64,000 nucleotides of DNA from Alitta virens (GCA_932294295.1 OW028576.1:46346628-46410627), one strand, 5' to 3'. Positions 33,852-46,107 are shown, counted from the first letter of the stretch. Notes: generated from the letters alone by a model not told the origin. A program made the numbers and translations.

Positions 33852-34575
33852 CCTAACAGCCCAGCGACCTAATTATGGACATTTTTTGCTAGTTTACCTA
33901 GTTAAATTTGCACTGTCTGTCAAATTTGCAATTTTCTAAGATGCTATCAAACTGTTGATTACCTTTATTAATCAAGGCACACTAAATTTGTGTGAATTAA
34001 TGATTTTATAAGACGTTAATTACTTAAAAATATATTGAAGAGAAAATCCAGACCAAAACATTGGAAACACAATGGAAATGACATCATCACCATTTTTCAG
34101 CATTGTGACATCATAACTGGGTTTGTTTACATATTGAGTTTTTGATGGCATGAAAAACTAATATTTATACTATTTTATTGTAAATTAAACTAAATTGTGG
34201 ACCAAAAATGGTCATGTAATGGTAAATGATATCATGAAACAAGAAGGCAGTATTGATTTATATCATTATTTTAATGTGCAAATTTGACAGACAGTGCACC
34301 TTTAAATAAAATTTTTGGTTAAACTATGTAGACGATTGGCTTAGTTTAGACATCAGTATTCTTCTCTTAAAAATACGAGAGAAATGGATTCACATTTTTT
34401 TCATTTAGGCAATTTTTCTGAATTGCCTGCTTGTCAGAACAAGAACTGCGTAAAAACAGCGCATAAACATCTAATTAATCTGTAATTTCATTGTTAATAC
34501 CATAGGCCAACCTGGTAACTAAAAGGGAAATTAGGTAATTTACTGTACCTAATTAGGTTGCTAGGCTGTGAGGTA
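33852..34575. mobile_element. Probable MITE with outer and inner inverted repeats
   Basis: CACCTAACAGCCCAGCGACC on the left mirrors GG..GCTAGGCTGTGAGG on the right. Further in, GCACTGTCTGTCAAATTTGC mirrors GCAAATTTGACAGACAGTGC. The right gap between the two pairs is longer than the left, suggesting an insertion. No target duplication was settled. Confidence 0.5.
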
Positions 34576-35337
34576 TCAACACAATGTTGTACTTATTGTC
34601 TCAATGCTAGTTTGAATCATAGTTTTTTTGACCATATGGTGAAACAATGTTGTCCTTTGTTGCACTGTTACATTGGAGTTTATGCAACAGCACAATCTCT
34701 GTTTTCATAAAGAATTATCAACAAACATGATTGAATAAAAAAAAGACAGAAACTTAATATCAAAATATAGCTTTAAAAAACCCCATAAAGTTTATATACA
34801 GTGTGAATACAGCATTTCATGGTTAAAATGTATTAATTTAATGTTTGAACTTCATCTTGGCATAATTTTGTGTAGTCTAATCAAAGCATCATTGGAACGT
34901 TTGCAAGATTTAAAGACTTTAATAAGATATTGCCAAAAATGTAGCATGTGAAGGCCTGCTATTAACTTTGCTGTAATACAACAGTAAATCACTGTCATAT
35001 AAACATTTGATAATGATTAAATGTAGGGTAAATATGCCTGCTGAATTGATGTCAATTCTCCTTACTTTTCCCTATGTGATCGACGTGTGATCCCTGTTTG
35101 ATACAACTTCTTTTTGTCAGATATTCATCTAGAATAGACATATACCCCTCATATTAGATTTATGTAGAATCCGCTGTAACCTCTTACAGTTGTCAAACTT
35201 TGTCACATGAGTGAATTTGTCTCTCGAGCTATTTTTTTTTTTTTAGTGCTTTAAATAGGTGTGAGGAGTCATCCTACCCCCAACATCGCATATTGCATAC
35301 AGTGCAAAAAGTACCTAGACTTTAATCTGTTCTACAT
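34576..35337. other. Intergenic, nothing recognised
   Basis: AT-rich sequence with no gene, RNA or clear repeat. Confidence 0.45.
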
Positions 35338-35662
35338 AGCTTATCTTTCTGATCAACTAAGCTTATCTTTCTGATCAACTAAGCTTATCTTTCTGATCAA
35401 GTAAGCTTATCTTTCTGATCAACTAAGCTTATCTTTCTGATCAACTAAGCTTATCTTTCTGATCAACTAAGCTTATCTTTCTGATCAACTAAGCTTCTCT
35501 TTCTGATCAACTAAGCTTATCTTTCTGATCAACTAAGCTTCTCTTTCTGATCAACTAAGCTTATCTTTCTGATCAACTAAGCTTATCTTTCTGATCAACT
35601 AAGCTTATCTTTCTGATCAACTTAGCTTATCTTTCTGATCAACTAAGCTTATCTTTCTGATG
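35338..35662 (+). repeat. 22 bp tandem array
   Basis: About 14-15 copies of CTTATCTTTCTGATCAACTA plus AG. Copies differ only by single bases (CTTCTC, GTAAGC, CTTAGC). Each unit contains the palindromes TGATCA and, across the junction, AAGCTT. Confidence 0.95.
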
Positions 35663-36012
35663 GATTATCATAAAAATGCACATGAATATCTTTCTTATGT
35701 CTGAGAAAAATAATTGCCATTACCAGCTTCCTAGTCTTAGGGCACAAGTCACAGAATGTGTACTGTATAGTTATCATATTTCTATCTTTTGGCAAAAAAA
35801 ATTAATTTTATACAGTTTTAGGACCATATACCTTTCTGGCCATTGATGAAGTATTGTATGACTAAAATCTGCATATAGTTTCAGGTAATATTGTTCACAC
35901 AGCTGACCATTGAAAAATTATCCAATATGTCAATCAGTCCGGGACAACCTTTTTGTGAGTGTTAGCCAGATAAGATACAGTTGACTGTGCTGGTCAATTT
36001 CTAAAGACACTA

Positions 36013-36134
36013 TACCCTGATAGCATTCCAAATCAGCCAAGCATCGTTTCTGTGTTGGCCACTATCGTTACAACATCGTGTCAACATCGCCGATGTCGCG
36101 CTGATGTCTTTCCAATTTGGAATGCTATCTGGGT
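36013..36134. mobile_element. Short MITE, TIR 'TACCC.GATAGCATTCCAAAT'
   Basis: The left end TACCCTGATAGCATTCCAAA mirrors the right end TTTGGAATGCTATCTGGGTA. A second, more decayed copy is at 46578-46675 (TACCCAGATTGAATTCCAAA and TTTGGAATGCTAT). Confidence 0.7.
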
Positions 36135-36573
36135 ATGCATGATTGTTCCCAGTGGCCAAAAACAAAAGACCCTGTCCTGGCCATAGATACAGTTGTCGCT
36201 GTTGCATATTATGCATTGGCAAGATAGTCCATATTAGTCCAGTATAACTTTGTCAAAAAGTAAGGTAAGCGTAACATGGGGTATCCCTGGCTATTGATTT
36301 CATAACATTAGTTGCAATAGCTATGGATTATAGCAATCTTGCTAATTCACATTTTCTGTGGAATATTGAAAATGCAAATTTGTGTTACCATGGCAACTGT
36401 TTTGTGCATATCTTAAGATGCTCAAGGATGCCAAGCTGCCATACTCAATGTTACCATACACGAATGGTTCTACTGGGTTGTCAAGGACTTATACAGAAAA
36501 TTATATTTGCACCAAATTCTTGCTCATTTAAAGGAAACGGTTTTCCACCGCCGAACAAAACAGTAATATTGAA

Positions 36574-36820
36574 GGAAAAAGTGCAGTACAGCGGACCCAA
36601 AATGTATGACCATATTTAGCGAACGAGCCTCGTTTGTAGGTCTACGACTTGAAATCCTTAAATTCAATGAGTGATGTCATAAAAGGTTGGAGTGGTTTAT
36701 AAGGCAAAGTTATCGTTGTTTATCTTTGCTTTTTCCCCCAAACACCCATATTTAATAAAAAATAGTTTTTTTTTTTATATTTCATGGATGCCAAATATGC
36801 ATAAATTTGGATCTGCACTA
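36574..36820. mobile_element. MITE family 'GTGCAG', copy 2
   Basis: Starts GGAAAAAGTGCAGTACAGCG and ends ATAAATTTGGATCTGCACTA, the same family as 22822-23106. No clear target duplication remains. Confidence 0.65.
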
Positions 36821-36834
36821 ACCCCCAAACCCCC

Positions 36835-38300
36835 ACGAAAAAACATATATATATATACATATATATCAAATATAGTGAAATACATAAATGAATATAAGCA
36901 ATCTTACCACTTGACTTGGTTGGGGCTGATGGACTACCTAAATTTATGATGAAAAATATCTTGATCAGACAATAAATTAAACATTGACATAATTTTTCTA
37001 TGTTTTTTAGACTCATATTGATTTATTTCTTAATCTATTTCATCTATTATTATACATAGCTTTTTAACCTACAAATAATATAAATGTACTTTCCATTACT
37101 TTTAATGTCAAGCGCCATTGCATATTCTTAAACAAAAATATGCACCATAAAAACATTATTAATAATAATAACTATTATAATATAAAAATCAAAGTGATAC
37201 ATAAGTCATAAAAAATACATTTCTCGATTTTGGTGAATTTTAGGTATTTAGATGAACAATTATACAGATCACTATAATCATGAAAAATGTTTTGATTTGC
37301 TTGCCTTCAAATATGTTTAGTTTGATTTTTCTTGAAATTTTATGATTTATTATTGGCATTGCTGTTATTTTTTGGCAGGAATAAAAAGTATTATTATTAT
37401 GTATTAATACATAGATAGATCAATAGATAGACAAATAGATAGCGAATAGATAGATAGACAAATAGATAGATAGATAGATGGATAGATAGCAGGAGGCGAG
37501 AGAGGTGAGATGGAAAAAAATATTAAAACAACTTTCAAACAATATGCACAAACTGAACATAAAGAAAATGCAATAATAGTTGAAATAGTGTAATTAATTT
37601 TTGATTAATTTATTAACGAATAATAACAATTGAATTTACTTACGGGGTACTCCGGATAGACCGACATTGTGCCAGATTTGTTTGCTAACAACCACTCTGC
37701 TATCCAGTGACCGACAGATAGTGTTGATATAAATATAGTACTTCTTTATATATGTTCAGGTAACTGTTGCCACTGGCTACTAAATATTTTTTCATATTGC
37801 ACAACTGGACAATAATTTATGCTATGATATTGTGGTAGCCTAATATTGCGTTCTTAGCATTTTATGATCAATATTTGCACATAATGCATTGGTTTCAAAT
37901 GATATATTGGATATTGATTATTTGAATATAATCCTGCAAACATATATACCATTATATATATCATGCACAATTTCCTTCATGGAAAAATAACTTTTTATGT
38001 TTGAAAAATCAATATATTTTCAAATGTGATTACATTTTAGTTTTATACAACCTCAGATACTGCCTATAAATTAAACTAACACGTGCAGGTTAAATTTGGG
38101 AATTTTCTTTATTTTTATTTTTTACTGTCATGGAAACATAGTAATTGCCAGAGGTACTGTACATAAATTAATAAATAGTGATAAAAAATACATTTGGGAT
38201 ATTTTATATAATATAACTTACAATGACGTGTTTCTATGATTATTATTTTAGACACAAATTGCTTTCTTTTTCATTATTTATTGTTGTCGTATGACATTTT
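36835..38300. other. Intergenic AT-rich stretch with (TAGA)n at 37411-37490
   Basis: Apart from the TAGA microsatellite I see no gene or element here. Confidence 0.5.
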
Positions 38301-38684
38301 AGTGATGCACTTGTCCAGTGAGGGCGCTACTATGCAAAGCTCCGTGCCCATGGCAACCACCATCCTTTGAGCCTCATTTTGAAATCACAAGACAATCGCA
38401 TTTATTGTCGTGTTACAAAAGCCCTAGAGGTAAGTAGGCCCACGCGTTGATTTCTTCTTTTATTTTCATTGTGATTCATAACAAAGTGAATTGTGAGTAT
38501 CAGCCAGTCTTAGCAAAAATACATAAACAAACCAATATTGTACCTAAATTTTACTGATGCCGACTGGTAAATACAATGAGTAGAGTAGATGTTTTGCATT
38601 AAGTTGTTAGTAATGTTACATTTCTTTCTTAATTCAACATATATTTTAAAAAATCTAATCTAATATCCACCCGTAACTTATGCA

Positions 38685-38942
38685 GGTCGCTCTACCAAGT
38701 GTAGGTACACAGCCCCTGAACAAATATTGAAAAAAAGTAAAATAGAAGTGTTCCAAAATGTTAACATGTCTCATAATACATCTGATAATTCCTATGTGAC
38801 GCCAGTCAAAGGGTTACATAAAACAGAAAAAAAGAATAGAAAACATGTTATACAGATTTTTGAGATTTATAAAAATATAATTGACAACCTTGTGCATATA
38901 TCAATTGGGTTGTGTGCAATTAACTTCATAAGGAAGCAATAA
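38685..38942 (+). CDS. Possible terminal coding exon, unrecognised
   Basis: After an acceptor (TTATGCAG ending 38684) an open phase-1 frame begins RSTKCRYTAPEQILKKSKIE and runs to TAA at 38942. The first ATG in frame is at 38766. Upstream at 38400-38413 an AGAG/GTAAGT donor follows a CpG-bearing stretch (38320-38400) that could be a leader exon. The product is Lys- and Asn-rich with no domain that I recognise. This could be chance. Confidence 0.25.
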   Translation, partial: GRSTKCRYTAPEQILKKSKIEVFQNVNMSHNTSDNSYVTPVKGLHKTEKKNRKHVIQIFEIYKNIIDNLVHISIGLCAINFIRKQ

Positions 38943-39520
38943 ATGCCACTTTCTTCATAAGTTTTTTAAATACAGATTATCACTTATTTATACTTTCTTT
39001 TACTTCAAGTGGCAAATAATTGAATGAACATTATATCATCAACATAATAACACACACCAGAGAAAATAAATTATCATTTTTTGATGTAGGAAATAACTTA
39101 GTACTTATCAGAGCAATAATAATGAAATGAGTTCATTCGTCTAACCCTTTCTTATTTGCATGCCCAGTGGCGGATCCAGGGGGTCAGGGCGGGGGTGGGC
39201 ATCGGGTGTGTGGCTGCTCCGACGGCTTTCATATATATGTCACAGACACGGTTCTGGCACATCTCCGCTAAGCTCGCCCAATGCGCAATTGCTCCACCAA
39301 TTCCTCACCTTAAACTGAATTAATTTTCACTAAGATGATAAATTCTCCTTACCCACAGCTTTCTAAACTAGTTAATCACTAGTGTTTCACACCCATGGAA
39401 CAACTTTTAAATAGTGACAATATATTTCAGAATTTTTTTAAAATACGGTGCTAGCACTTTGCAGCCCTCAAGGCAGAACACTTATTAGCACAGTGTAATA
39501 GGCCTAATACCCTTCTGGGT

Positions 39521-40390
39521 AAAAGTGCAGTATGGCGGACCCAAATTTATGACCAAATATACTGAAGAAATAGTTATGAGAGTTTATAACAGCAAATGTT
39601 GTTATTACTATGGGTGCCAAGAATGCTGTGAAGGATTATTCAGTCATGTGGATCACATGTGTCAGGAGGTTGATGAACTTACCAAGAACTACACATTGCA
39701 TATTTGTAACTGAATTGGCTCGCATTAGAAATCCACAATGATCAAATATGCCAGTCCTTCATCAAAATGGTCACTGCAATGTTATGCAAAACAATCCAGT
39801 CTTACAATTCATAGCCAAAACTGCTAAGTACAATGAACAATCTATTATTGCAGGAAACAGAAGTTACATTCAATATTTTTAAGGACTTGTGGTGAATTTT
39901 TGCTCTATACCTAGACTTAATCAGTATGTTTGTTCCAGTGAGGAACTAGCCACAATACAAGCTATACAGGACTTGATGAGAAATAATTTATCAAGTATAT
40001 TTTCATTTATGGACAGACATGCTTTTTTTAACTCTTAATGTACCTAACTGTACAATGTTATTATGTTATTATAATTACTTATTTTCTATACCTGTATTCT
40101 GATATACTGTGTATCAATAAGTATATATATATATGTATAATATACACATGCTTATGACGTCAAATACTTGATTTAAATGGATGACGTCACAACAAGTGAC
40201 GGAGATTTTATTTTTTCGAGGCGAGCACAAAGTTTATTTTTATTTTTCTTGGCAACCATACCCCAGCTAACCTTTAATGTTTGTTCTAACTTTGCTAGAA
40301 CTAGAACACTTAGTCAAAATAACGATGTATTTCATATTTCATTGCTGCCAAATACGGGCATACATTTGAGTCTGCTATACTGCACTAAAC
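39521..40390. mobile_element. MITE family 'GTGCAG', enlarged copy 3
   Basis: The left end AGTGCAGTATGGCGGACCCA and the right end TGAGTCTGCTATACTGCACT match the family, but the copy is about 860 bases instead of 180-310. The extra DNA includes a frame at 39525-39713 with a Cys-rich stretch CCYYYGCQECC. That may be captured host sequence or a transposase remnant; I cannot name it. Confidence 0.55.
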
Positions 40391-40394
40391 CCCC

Positions 40395-40640
40395 TATCTG
40401 TGCACCATTTAATCAGAGTTCAAAAATATCATACTTTGAGGTCATGTGACCTGACATTCCGCCTCATTCTAAGTTGCATTCATGGGCCCTGGCAACACTG
40501 GTGTGCATGGTTGCTAAGGCTGTGTGAGTTACAAGCACAGTTGTTAGGGTGAGTCATGTGACCCACAGGCGCAGTTGCCATGGTGCCACATGACCTACAT
40601 CCATTCAGCCTCTTTCTGGTTTTGAATTTTCCACTTATTG
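40395..40640 (+). repeat. Dispersed repeat, inverted mate at 47085-47310
   Basis: GTGACCCACAGGCGCAGTTG and CCATGGTGCC here correspond in reverse to GGCACCATGGCAACTGCACC and TGTGGGTCACGTGAC near 47160-47195. The surrounding GAGGCTGAATGGC and GAACTCTGA words also match. No coding content. Confidence 0.55.
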
Positions 40641-40645
40641 GATTT

Positions 40646-40827
40646 GGAAAAAGTGCAGTATAGCAGACCCAAATTTATGACTTCTTTAACAAGTACTGCT
40701 ACTCTACAAAATGTTATTCTTATTGTGTACTAGCACACAATTTGGTCAAAACTAGTGATGGTTTTTATACTTAATGGATGCCAAATATAGGCATATAAAT
40801 TTGGGTCCACTATACTGCACTAAACTC
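40646..40827. mobile_element. MITE family 'GTGCAG', copy 4 (8 bp TSD)
   Basis: A 182-base copy with GGAAAAAGTGCAGTATAGC at the left and CTATACTGCACTAAACTC at the right, flanked by TTGGATTT on both sides, a perfect 8-base target duplication. Confidence 0.82.
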
Positions 40828-41680
40828 TTGGATTTAAATTTAGTTTTTTTAAATTTCAAATGGTTAAAATTAGTGTTATTTCCGATGTGTATCACAAAAA
40901 TCTGTAAAATTTTTAAAATCAAATAAAGAATTATTGAAAACTAAGCAGGCAATGTACCACCAGGGGTGCTAGCGTTGCATGGTAACCGTTGCGCAATGGT
41001 GGAGTTTTACGTGTGTTATACAGCCGAAATAGTTCCCGAATGCCAAATATTTCCAGATTGAGAGACAGTTTATTCAATGAGATACATGTAGTGATTTAGG
41101 CAAGGTTTATGTCTTCACTACAACCAGTATCAAATTGTGTGCAACACACGCCAAACATGACTTTTTTCGCAAAAATGTTTTTTTAATACTAAGCAAGCAC
41201 TAATGGTTCAATTTAGTCCGTTTAATGCATGCATCTCATGTTAATTGAAGAGAAAAGTCGGCGAAAGAGGTTTACTTTTTTTGTGATTTGTTCCTCTGCT
41301 CTAGTTATACACCCAGTGAATCGGTCTGGGAGATTGTGGAAGCATAGGAAAAAAAAGCCCCGTGACTTATGTGGATTTAGCAATTCAGACACTGGTCGAA
41401 TTGATTTAATGGTGTCGGAACAGTAGCCCTGCGGGCCTTAGCTAGTCATGCCCTCCCCCCCCCCCCCCCCCCCCCCCCCCACGGTGGGAGCCTGAATTTC
41501 TATATATATGTGGACTATGAAATGACTGACAGGGACATCTATTCAAGTAGGCCAGAATATAAAACTGCATAATAAGACTATATGAATGAAATTGTAACAA
41601 AATAAGAGAACTTTTGAAAATTAATTAGTCTTGTCATTTTATCAGAGGTTTCCAATCTGTATTTTTAGCATCAGTAGTGT
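40828..41680. other. Intergenic, poly-C tract at 41453-41480
   Basis: No gene recognised. A run of about 27 C interrupts the sequence before the U2-like fragment. Confidence 0.45.
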
Positions 41681-41714
41681 ATCGCTTCTTGGCCTTTTGG
41701 CTAAGATCAAAGTA
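41681..41714 (+). ncRNA. U2 snRNA 5' end, truncated copy
   Basis: ATCGCTTCTTGGCCTTTTGG followed by CTAAGATCAA matches the first 30 bases of U2 snRNA with one change (U2 has CTCGG). The similarity stops before the branch-site pairing region, so it is a retro-copied fragment or SINE head, not a working snRNA. Confidence 0.8.
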
Positions 41715-41845
41715 TTCAGAATATATTATCGTAGTCACCTCATGGATGACTTGCTGATTTTCAGTTTGCTTTGAACTAACAGCAATATTTTTTAATTATA
41801 CAAACAGCCCTAATTCAAGTTACTCCCAAGTTACTCCAACCCAAA

Positions 41846-43331
41846 ATGCCATGCTTCATGAGATTGCCATGCTTAAATAGAAAGCGAAAAGCCTCTGACG
41901 ATCTGAACGAAAGCCCAAGAAAACACTCAAACAGCAATCCTCAACTCCTTGGTGAGTAAATTCAGCATTAAATTGTCGTACTGCATTTTTGTGAAGTATA
42001 TATGGTTTTAACCAAAACATCAGAGACAAGGTACGTTAATTTTCGCCACAACATCGAAATTTGCCTCTTAGAATGGAGTGCAATAAACACCTTTTAGATG
42101 GCTGTCGGTGTACTCTGTTAATGATATAAACAATTAGTTTTGTAACAAGTCATGAACTTGCAAGATGTATAATCATGTTTTAGGGGGGTGGGGGTGACGA
42201 ATCTCGATGTCGTGGCGAATTTCAATGTTACCGAATGTAGGCCAACTATACAGTTTGCTGGAAATTGTGTAAACTGTGCCCCATTGAGACCTAAATTTTG
42301 AGTAAACTATTAATTGTATGATATGTCAAATAGTTACATCTTCTTCTGCAGATTGGAAGTTTAGGTACCAAGGGATTCCACAAGGCAAAAGACTTTCTCT
42401 CTACAACAAAACTTTGCAAAAGTACAGCAGGACGTTCCAATCAGCAAAACTGAAGTTGAAGGATGCCATGAATAATGCAAGGGTTCAGCTGCAGCAAATG
42501 GAGACAAAAGAGCGTTACGAAAGGATTGTTACTGACTCGACCAAAATGCTTAAACGGTATTCTCAAAAAGGTTGCCTTTTAGTTAAAAAACCCTCAACCT
42601 TGCAGGTCAAGCAGGGTCTAGATGCAGAATGGGATAATGCAGAAAAGGTGATTGAGAAAAATAGAAAAAACCTGCAACAAATGGAAGTATTGGCACTGAT
42701 TATATTATATAATGTTGCGCAGGAACCAGTGGATGTCAATAGTGAAATAATGCCAGATGAGATTGCAGCTGAACTGAAAAGAAATGCAGGAAATCTTAGA
42801 AGAAATTCAAAACCTAATCAACGTCTTGTTACTCTGCTGGGCGAAGTGAAACATTTCGTGGATCTGTCAGACAGTGTTGGAATCAAAATGAGACCTATTG
42901 CCTTAAAAATACGTAATGGTCTGTCATGTGCCCTGGAACGATTGAATGAAGGCAGAGTGAATAGAGGTTTTCAGCTAAATGTGCTAATGCCAGCACCGCA
43001 ACCATATAAACAGCGGCGTCGTTCAGGAAGATCATCTACATCAAGCAAACGCAAGTCAGCTTCAACTACATCACGCCGAAAGTCATCACTATCAAAGATT
43101 AATGCTGAGGAGAAGAAGGAATTGCAAAGAATCCAGAAAAAGGAACAGGACAGAATGGATACTCATAATAACGATCTTGTTAAAGACATACAAGACGTGA
43201 TAGAAGACCATGAAAAGATAGTGACTGAGTCAAATGAAGAAAATGAAGCCGCACAAACATCGAAGTTGCGTCACAGGAAAGTTGTGAAAGAGTCACAGCG
43301 TCTTATTAAATGGCCATTCAAACGCTCTTAA
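41846..43331 (+). CDS. Unrecognised basic, coiled-coil-like protein (2 exons, 361 aa)
   Basis: Exons 41846-41951 (donor GGTGAGT, phase 1) and 42352-43331 (acceptor TTCTTCTGCAG, stop TAA) join in frame. The N-terminus MPCFMRLPCLNRKRKASDD pairs two Cys with a basic nuclear-localisation-like cluster. Residues about 36-150 are helix-rich and charged (YNKTLQKYSRTF, AEKVIEKNRKNLQQM). A middle part about 150-230 is mixed. A Ser/Arg/Lys-rich linker (SGRSSTSSKRKSAS) is followed by a charged helix (KKELQRIQKKEQDRM) and a basic end, WPFKRS. No known domain is evident. Length and clean splice junctions argue for a real gene. Nuclear or nucleic-acid-associated function is only a guess from composition. 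Confidence 0.72.
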
Positions 43332-45072
43332 ATACAAACACACAGAAACATCAGGCACCACATCTTTATTTCTTGCAGTAAAACTTTGCATGAAACAATA
43401 GATGTAAAATAGTGTCTAGGGCCAAATATCTTCATATATGTTCAGTTGGAAAAACATAGTGACACCAGAAGTAAAGAAACCCACCCCCATTCCGCTAATG
43501 TTCCTCTCATGACATACAATGCAATTATTGTATTACAGCTCCTATATTCACCATACTACAACACTAAAGTGATTCCAAACACGTTACTTGTGTGATACAA
43601 TTGTTAACTGTAATTACCAAGATTAAATTCAACTTATTCTCACAATACTTTTGTTTTCAAACACAACTATATACTATTATTAGGTGCACTCACGTTGGCT
43701 ATGCAAGTCACATTGCTTCACAACTTCTCAACTTTGAGCTTACAACTTCAAGATTGCTTCCTCACATGGTTGTTCCACTTGTTTGTACCATTTTGCACCA
43801 TCCAATATCTTTGTTTCCTTTTAAATGATTGGGATATCTCTCCATGAAAAATTATTTTGACGTTTTCTGTGCTACGAAAACTCACAAGATGGTGTGCATG
43901 TCAAATATGATCATGCCACCTCAATATTTATTGATTGAGTTATTGTGGAAGTTGTTAATGAAATTTGACATCAATTCTGGTCAGGTGTTGTGATCAATCT
44001 ATAAGAGCCATCGAAATGAAAAGTTGCCATCCAAAGTGATGTGCGAAGCCAATGTGAGCTCACCTGCAGTATTACTGCTGCTGTTACAATGCTGCATCAA
44101 TTGATAGCAGATTGCAAGGACTGTTTCTCAGAGATAGATAACTAGATATGGAAAGTGCATCCGTCTAAGACAAGTTTTTGAGGCTAGCAATAGTTGATCG
44201 ATGAGGTACAGGGTGCGGCCCAAAAACTTGCACCAGGCATATCCTTTTCAAGATAGTTCTAAGTTACTCAAACACAGTTCTTTTAAAGTTTTGCCACATT
44301 TAGTCAGGGATATAAGCAATTGGTCATTGTGATATTTTGGATCTTATAATGTCAGACAATATCAGTGTCTGAATTATTGAGAGGGTGCATGCTGTAGAGC
44401 TTGTTCTGAGAAACACGCATCACAGAAGTAACATTTCTGTCTGCTTGCATGGCTATTTGCCCAATGTTTGGTGACAAAGGTCAAGAAAGGTGTTGGTAAC
44501 ACATCTGTATGATAAGTGACCTAATCTAATGCATGTGCTATATTTAAATCCATATAATCTATAATTATTAGAGAAACAAAAATATATTCAGAAAGATAAT
44601 TTAGGACAATTATTACTTTTGTGTGTGTATGATTGCAGCTGCATGCAATCACTGTCAAATGAGGTAATAACAAAAGAGGCAGCAGAAGCTGCTGGTGCAA
44701 GTTTTTATGCCGCATCCTGTAGGTCTGTTCTTTGTCATGTTTCCAGGATCATAGTTTGAAAAGCAATGAAAATACATATATTGATACATGCCAGTACAGA
44801 TATCCATGCCGAAGTGTTTTCTTCAGACCCAGTAGGACCTAACAATGCGACTTAGACATAAACTCAAGAGTTCATTGAATTCAACAGAATTGAGCTGTCA
44901 ATCATTTACATGTTCCACATAATAAGGTGCCTCAATGTCAATGCAAGGGGCAATTGCATGTGTGTAAATGTCTTTAGCTGTAAACTAATGTTTAAATGTG
45001 TCACAAACAAATGCATCATTCTTAATATTTAAGAAAAAAAAACTCGGAACAGAATTAGGCCATGATGATTAC
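43332..45072. other. Intergenic, nothing recognised
   Basis: 3' flank of the coiled-coil gene and AT-rich DNA; only short incidental frames. Confidence 0.45.
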
Positions 45073-45078
45073 TTTATT
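45073..45078 (-). terminator. Polyadenylation signal of the peptide-precursor gene
   Basis: TTTATT on plus (AATAAA on minus) is about 112 bases beyond the stop at 45190. Confidence 0.55.
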
Positions 45079-45189
45079 CGCATCACTACATGGCAATATT
45101 TATATATTGCATGAACATTTTGACACATTTGGATGCTATCATTGTATCATAGTTATTCCATGGCTGGAATGTACAGAGGATCTCTGAAA

Positions 45190-46056
45190 TCATTTTCCGT
45201 TGCGATTTGGCCTATATCTATTCCCGAACCTTCGGACTTCTGGGGTTTCATCAAATATACCACTGTGACGCAACAAACTTCTACTTCGTTGACCAGTAGC
45301 TGCACGCACATCTTGAGGAATCTGCAAATAGTATCCAATTCAATGCATTCAAATTTGGGGTCAAATTTGGTTGTTAGAAAAACAACTTATAACCAAAATA
45401 GGGTTATGCTCCGTCAGAATTGATTTTACAAAAATCCATCGGAAACTTTGGGATTTCAACTAACCAACAGGAGTTTTCAGTTCTTACTCTCTGAAAATCA
45501 GGATTATCCTCACAGTGATGTAAACATATTGTTTCCATTTGTGTCAGGTTTTAACAGACAGAAAAGGCAGCTAATGTTGGATAAGCCACCGGTGATGCTC
45601 CATTTGATAGTTTTGAATGTTTTTTAGCACCCGTCTTCTGTCTACCATTATACTAAAGGTAAATAAACTTGACATTGAACTTGAACTCTGTGAAACACAA
45701 GAAAGTTAGATTTTAAAAAATAACATATATTGGGTTTTTTAAAGAAATACATTATTTTTTAATACGTGAAATAATTAAAGAGAAAAGCGAAAATGAACTG
45801 CATTATTTTTACTTCCTCCTAAAACGGAATTTGATAATATTATCATTATCGTAATTTGTAGTCAGTTATTAGAACTACATGGCAAGCTACATGTAACATT
45901 CAGTAAGACATACTGCAAAAATGTGCAAGTATCGTAAACTACAGACATTTTTTCCAGTGTATGTGATCTATATAATGTATTACATGTAATACTTACCTGG
46001 AATGATACAGCCAGAAACAGAAGCACAACGAAAGCAAAAGTCTTCTTTGAATACAT
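45190..46056 (-). CDS. Candidate neuropeptide/secreted amidated-peptide precursor (2 exons, 63 aa)
   Basis: Exon 1 46056-45997 encodes MYSKKTFAFVVLLFLAVSFQ, a classical signal peptide (lysines then a hydrophobic core; AVS is a likely cleavage site). Its GTAAGT donor joins in phase 0 to exon 2, 45321-45190 (acceptor TATTTGCAG). The remainder is Cys-free, starts IPQDVRAATGQRSRSLLRHS and ends EVRRFGNRYRPNRNGK before TGA. RR is a dibasic processing site and C-terminal Gly-Lys is the usual amidation donor, so the predicted product is the decapeptide FGNRYRPNRN-amide. A TATA box (46114-46108) and an AATAAA (45078-45073) frame the gene. I do not recognise the family; the RP.RN-amide end faintly recalls neuromedin U. 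A cationic host-defence peptide is the alternative. Confidence 0.72.
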
Positions 46057-46107
46057 TGTCGATCTGAATGTTGTCAGTAGACTGACAATAGATACTATAG
46101 CTTTCAG

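Noticed and set aside
35338..35662. CRISPR-like repeat array
   Set aside because: Units are contiguous with no unique spacers; it is a simple tandem repeat in animal DNA.
45133..45423. 96-codon plus-strand frame
   Set aside because: It is the antisense shadow of the peptide-precursor exon on the minus strand, which has splice sites, start and poly(A) signal.
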